DNA of 64,000 nucleotides from Polytrichum commune (lineage: Eukaryota > Streptophyta > Polytrichopsida > Polytrichales > Polytrichaceae). The position numbers and the translations under genes were made by a program. The notes beneath the pieces are model-generated. The model did no database searches, was not told where the DNA came from, and saw only the letters and a list, made by a program, of their open reading frames with translations. The stretch lies in NCBI GenBank assembly GCA_950295325.1, contig OX485807.1, positions 29,791,666 through 29,855,665 on the forward strand, written 5' to 3'. Position 1 is the stretch's first letter. Every line of letters begins with the position of its first letter. Below, piece by piece: positions 58,696 through 64,000 of the stretch.

Positions 58696-61600
58696 ATGGG
58701 GGAAGTCATGGACCTTGCACACGATGGTGAGAAGAACAACAACGATTCTCTTGAGATAAGTGTTCCCCAGGACGTTTTTTGCATAAGGTTTTGTACAGAA
58801 TTCGAGGAATGGTTGGCGGAGCTGGATTGCAAATCCCATCATTCCCACAAGATGTTAACTATCTTTGGTCGTATAAAAGATTTCTGCAAACAGGTTAGTG
58901 GCTCTAAGAACTATTTGCTCGAACGAATGCACAACGACCAGTGGCTCCAAAGTGAAATAACCTTGAAGAAACATTCAATTCATGTAGCCATAGCTTCAAA
59001 ACCACAAGGAGAGGTTCTCGAACAACTTCCTGTGGATGGTGACTCAAAAGAAGTTATGGACTCTCCTAATTCTTCGCCCACGGCGGACGTCGACATGACT
59101 GTTCGGAGTAACATTCTGCCTCGTCAAGCGTCATTGAAGAAGCCGCAGAGTGTTGCCACAAGCCATGCCTCGAAATACCTGTCTTTGAGCTGGCTTCTTG
59201 CCGATGCAGGTAGGGACAAAACCTGACTCCTACATTACTTGAATAGGGTCCTCGGATAATAAATCCAGTGAATTGGAGTCAATTATGCAAATGTTTAGAA
59301 TATGTTGTTAGGCACATCTCAAACAAGGTGTTTGAGAAGAATTCAGTTTGTCAAATGGAAAATTTAATATGTTCTGACAAATTCTACAAAACGTGTATAA
59401 TAGATTGTTTGCTCTAAGTTTGTAGAATAAATGTTATAGAATTGAAGAGACAGTCAGTAGTACTTCAATCGATTAGTTTGTCAACTTAATCTTGTATATT
59501 TGCGTTAACTTTCATATTGAAGGATGTGCACTGGCCTTTCTCTGTACATCTTCATCAACAATGTTTGAATTGATATGTAGTAGTATAACTGAATCCGTAA
59601 TAAGGTGTTTATTACAATATGATACATGATGCAGGAGTTGTCTCCCCGGGGGGGCCAGGAAGATCGTTGTACAAGAAGCTGATGGATCTGAAGAGTAGAG
59701 GAATATGTGAGCCCTTAAACCCCTTGTTGCAGGATGTTAGTCATGTTAAGCTACCGACTATCCCGTCCCTGAACGTGAAACTCGGCGAAATAATTGCCGA
59801 CGGCGGGACAGCAGAGATTTGGAGGGTGACCATATCGCAAGGCATTTTTGTCAAGAAGCAATTCAAGTTCTTGGATACGTCCGGATCGACCATCACGATG
59901 GAGACCCAGATCGTGCAAATGCTCTCTCACCCTCACATCGTGCACACATTCGGCTGCATCGGTTCCAACGACCCCACGAGCACCGAGTTCTCTCTGCTTA
60001 TGGAAAGCATGGAACACGACCTGAGCACTCGGATCACCACCAAGCCATTGGAGCCCTTGGACTCGCTCGATGTTCTGCTGCAGGTGAGTGTAAAATAGAT
60101 TTATACTGCGAACTACACTAAATACGGTATTGAGTGTCATATGGTATTTTATGTCACTCTGGTAATTTTTTGGATGACACTTCTTCCGAATAAGTGAACA
60201 AATATTGTCATGGATGATTGAAATTTGGATGGAAAATCACTTGGTAAGTGAGAGTATTTGGGACACTGTAAATCTGTAATCTCCCCAAAAAATTACAAGG
60301 AATAATAAAAAAAATTGGGTTAACATTAAGTATTGATGACACTATACAATGGTTTAAAATTAGTATTAAGCAAGACAATTAGAATTGGTGATATCAAATA
60401 TCATATTTAGTGTACTTCAACCCATGTAGTCCTTCCTTACTACGGATTATGTCACCCTAACACCAACACCAAACCTAGGTGATGTCTTGTAAAGTACCAT
60501 AGATGGTTCTCTATTTCACAATTTTTAAAATTAAAGTTCTCTCCACTTATGACACGTGCCATTCCTACATTGATTGAGACCTACTTGAATTGTCATGTGG
60601 AACTACAGTTATGCACTAATAAAAATGAAATAGAGCACCCTCTACAGTACCAAATAATAACCATTGGGTGAACCTTGCAGAGCGGTGGATGGTTGGAAGC
60701 CAGGTCCATCCAATGGCCCTTGTCTACCGAAATCTTCATTGAGAAGAGATTATGCACATTATTAACAACTTTTGTAGACAATTTATTGAACCATATGACA
60801 TTTTTTGAGTGATGTGAATGTGTTTAAATGTGTTGTTCACTATAAGAAACTTTGGGTGGAGGGTATTGTCTCTTGCTACTATGTGCTTTTACATCAATTC
60901 TCGAAACATGTAAGTCAATAACATATTTAAAATAAGATATTGCCATTCCAAGTGACTCGTAAGCATGAATTAATAAATATATTGTTGCAGGTTGCTGAGG
61001 CCATGGAGTACTTACATAGGGTGAATGTGGTTCATGGAGACCTCAAGACCTCAAACATTCTCTTCAGCCAGTTTGCTATACCCAAAGATAATGAGCACTT
61101 CATTGTCGTGAAGGTAGCCGATTTTGGAGATGCTCAGGTTAGTGTCTAAATGGGGAAAACTTGACCAATTGGGCTAGCAGTTTTAGTGATCATGGATTAC
61201 AATTGACCATTTGTTTGGGAATATTCTTTGGTTATTCCATATATTCTTACTTAAACTGAAATAACATTGGAAATCCTATTCAGAAAGTTGCCCTCAATTT
61301 TGATTCCGATTTGACAATTACAGAAAAATGAACCAGTTCGTTTGTGACTAGTTGCCATATCTCCCTCTTCATTGACGCAGGCCCTGACAAACTCAAACCG
61401 GGAGTCCTTCAAACCCAGAGGTGGAACCACCAAATATGCTGCACCAGAAGTCCTCCGGAGCACACGAGTGGGAAAAAATGATACATATCTGGAGGACCCT
61501 TTTAAAGTTGACGTGTACAGCTTTGGCATCACAGCCTATGAGGTGCTTACAGGATACGTCCCTTTCGACTACAAAGGTTTAACAATGCTTAAACTAATAA

Positions 61601-61971
61601 AGAAGAAAATAAATCACGACTCGAAGCTGGAAAAAAAATTCGTCAAGAAATTCAAAAATAAAACAAAACAGTATCCAGAGCATTTCATTTCCTTCATGCA
61701 AAGTTGTTGGGCTCATGACCCCAAGGGGAGACCCACCTTCCAAGAAATTATTGAGAAAATTAAGGAGGCCAAGAAAGAGCTGATCCCTTTACGTTGTGGT
61801 ATGCGCTACAAAATGTGGCAAGCATTTAAGGGAGTGCAGGAAGTGGGTAGAAACGTCATTAACCAGTTCGCCCCCAATACAATGAACAACCAGGTCTCAA
61901 AAACCCCTCCTCCCCCCCCCACCCAATCCCCAATTGCTCATCTCTACATTAATGGGTCACTCAGTATGTAG
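58696..61971 (+). CDS. non-RD (HGD) protein kinase, second copy
   Basis: Four exons: 58696-59209, 59635-60083, 60991-61137 and 61381-61971. All are GT-AG and in phase, 566 residues. The ATG at 58696 is the first in the open frame. Residues ~1-170 have a helical segment (DVFCIRFCTEFEEWLAEL) of unknown family. The kinase domain begins near 220 with a weak glycine loop (IADGGTAEIWRV), a lysine in FVKKQF near 244, VVHGDLKTSNIL with the Arg of HRD replaced by Gly (HGD 336-338), DFG at 365-367 and APE at 391-393. GRPTFQE marks the domain end, and the tail (VINQF) parallels kinase 1. Catalytic residues are kept, so it may be active; non-RD kinases are often immune-related. Together with kinase 1 it suggests a local kinase family split by the large element. 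No damage seen. Confidence 0.88.
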
Positions 61972-63976
61972 ATGTAATTGCTCTTGTATTCAAAGTTATT
62001 CCTGCATCATTGTCTTTGTGAGCCAGTGATCTATTGCGAACTTTGTTTGGAGAGCAGCTTCCAGGTGATGAATGAATCTTCTAGACATGCAGTGGAATTG
62101 CTAAAACATTATAGAACATTGCTGAATGTGCTAGACAATAGATATTAATATGTAGTAAGTATGCCATTTGACCTCCATTTGGTATGTGAGCTTTATTGCA
62201 GGTTTGTTCTAATCCTACACAATCAATTTCACCTTCGGGAGTCCCAGTCGAAGGCCAGTAAGTATTTTCGATACAAAAGCTCTACAATGTAGCACAATAT
62301 CTAGTGCCTTGCAAGTTACATTGTAAATTTCTTTGCATACCCTTGATGGAGCACTTCCCATGTTGTTTGTTGTGTGATGTCATAACTATCATGTTTTGTG
62401 GACATCCACACACATAGTTCACATTTGTTTCCAAGTGCATAAGATGTTAACTCCATGGCAAATAAATACATATGATTTATTGTGGCATTAAATTTAATGT
62501 GCCATGTTGATAGAGTGACTTCCTTAATCTAGCATGTAGCAACATGTGGTCCATGTCACGTCCCTAGGTTGCCACTCAATGATCATTGCATCGTTTCCTT
62601 ATTTCAATGATGATTAGTGTGGACCACTAAACAAGATTAATACTAGACTTGTAGTTGACAATTTCTAATGATGGAATGATGTGAATAGGTCATCGGAGGG
62701 CAAAGATTTAAAACGAAACCGAAGTGTTGAAATCTGGGAGTGCCAGAAGAATCGCAAATTAAAACATGATTCGTGATCAAGAGGTGGACAAAGAATCATG
62801 GGTACAGTCACTAGATCAAGCGCAAATGACACACGAATGATCAATGACTCCTTCAAATAGCATGTAATCCAAAGCTACAGTAATAAGTAGTACATAGTAT
62901 GGTATCAAGTGTTTTGATGTTAATATTACCATGTGCATCACTTGAAAAATATGGCACACTTAGCTATAGACTCTAGCAACTACACTTTTGGCTCATAGCA
63001 CTTCATAGCCAAACCCATCATCATCATGATAGGAGTTGCCTCAGGGGTGGACTCTTTATACCACATACGAACTAATATGATAGTAAGAAGGGATATTGTT
63101 TGAGGCATTATCGTACATATTATACACTAGGGAGAGGTATTAGTTTTCTCAAATGTGTACATCTTTAAAGGCTATTATTCTTGAAATAAAGGTAGATGTA
63201 TAAAAGGGGCCCCTAAAGGTTTCAAGATAAACTTGAAAATAAATGTGTTAGTTTCATCCAAATCATGTTTTCATCCATTATTGTCATATGGTCATAGTTC
63301 TCAATGTTGTGTAAATAGCGATCGTGTGTCACTGTAGCTCGAGCACCAACCACCACTAACAAATAAAACTAAAACATAGCAAAGGCACACACACACAACA
63401 CACCTCCACATATGGTTCTCCCGTGGTGGAGTGAGAGATAACTTGACTCATTATGTGCATTTGAAGAGAGAATTAAAGCTCTTGCTAGGATTTGACTCTC
63501 TTCCTTCTCACTTGGCAAGAATGCCAAGCCAAGGAGGAGGCTCCTCACTTAAGAACATCTCTCCAAATCCTAGGATTCATCCATCCGACTCTAAATGGAT
63601 GAAACCCCCCCCCCGGATGTGGTGTGGCCGCCGACGCCGCATACCGTGACATCAATGACTAGCATGTTTGCACTTGTTAGTGTTTACATAACTTGGTTCT
63701 AGGTTTTTACAACCTACAGGCTATCGGAGCGCTCATGGGCTTCATTGCATTATGCTCTCTAGATAGTGGCTAAGTTATTTTTCTCTTGTACTTGTTTGTT
63801 TGATATAATCGTTGAGCTACATGCTATGCATGAAGATGGATTTTTCATTGCAAAGTGAAAGTGGATTTTATGTGTAATAAAATTCTATTTAATTCATGAT
63901 CTATACATTTATAAGTAATGAAGGCATTTATCACATTAAATTGATAAGTACATGAGTCCATTTTCTAGCATGTGGC
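61972..63976. other. kinase 2 3' flank, no gene found
   Basis: Intergenic DNA with short frames only. A C run lies at ~63606-63614. Confidence 0.4.
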
Positions 63977-63978
63977 TC

Positions 63979-64000
63979 GGGGGGGGGGGGTAGTCATTGG
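63979..64000 (+). mobile_element. G-run MITE, cut by window end
   Basis: A G run followed by TAGTCATTGG, the start of the MITE family described at 24529 and 45686, running off the window. Confidence 0.8.

Noticed and set aside
1-64000. tRNA, rRNA or snRNA genes, and LTR retrotransposons
   Set aside because: No cloverleaf, A/B box pair, rRNA segment, primer-binding site with paired LTRs, or reverse transcriptase motif was recognised by eye; a tRNA or profile scan could still reveal one.

Overview
The window is nuclear DNA from a land plant. The evidence is a five-exon RAR1 co-chaperone gene, GT-AG introns, TTTAGGG-type telomere-like repeats, and hAT and PIF/Harbinger transposons. The two non-RD protein kinases and the DUF7869-like gene would fit a bryophyte, lycophyte or fern better than a flowering plant, but that placement is inference.

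Layout. 0.2-3.3 kb: RAR1 on the minus strand, intact when spliced, with small foldback elements in its introns. 7.5-10.4 kb: a two-exon protein kinase gene on the minus strand with HGD in place of HRD. 13.2-43.6 kb: a previously unannotated ~30.4 kb mobile element, bounded by a 34-bp terminal inverted repeat (31/34 identical) and a possible 4-bp CATC target duplication. 43.6-58 kb: AT-rich DNA with several smaller transposons: a 516-bp and a 2.1-kb hAT-type element with 8-bp target duplications, a hAT relic with a perfect 8-bp duplication, and a PIF/Harbinger relic with TTA duplication. 58.7-62.0 kb: a second HGD kinase gene, four exons, plus strand.

The large element carries two divergent genes. 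Gene A (minus, 13.7-16.6 kb) encodes a DUF7869-like protein and is interrupted by one in-frame stop codon. Gene B (plus, 35.5-41.8 kb) can be spliced in seven exons into a 1,758-residue protein. Its first ten residues are exactly the N-terminus of histone H3 (MARTKQTARK), encoded by a separate 31-nt exon. The middle has an NGQHT motif, a long acidic tract and candidate SUMO-interaction motifs. The last exon is an FCP1/NIF-like phosphatase domain. A small third gene (C) lies downstream. About two dozen copies of a near-perfect palindrome, core CACGGGTGAACACCCGTG, occur only inside this element: clustered upstream of both genes, single copies in introns, and one in a coding exon. The combination of histone-tail mimic, element-private palindrome and two divergent genes is the most unusual system here. 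It may be a transposon that manipulates host chromatin; that function is inferred.

Nested inside the large element are an apparently intact hAT transposon (18.8-24.0 kb; 854-residue transposase when spliced, ~70-bp terminal inverted repeats), whose introns carry the same ~16-bp minisatellite, and several copies of a MITE family with G-run/C-run ends, some joined to telomere-like repeats. RAR1 is known from plant NLR immunity, and non-RD kinases are often immune-related, so the host genes may belong to a defence neighbourhood; this is only a suggestion from context.
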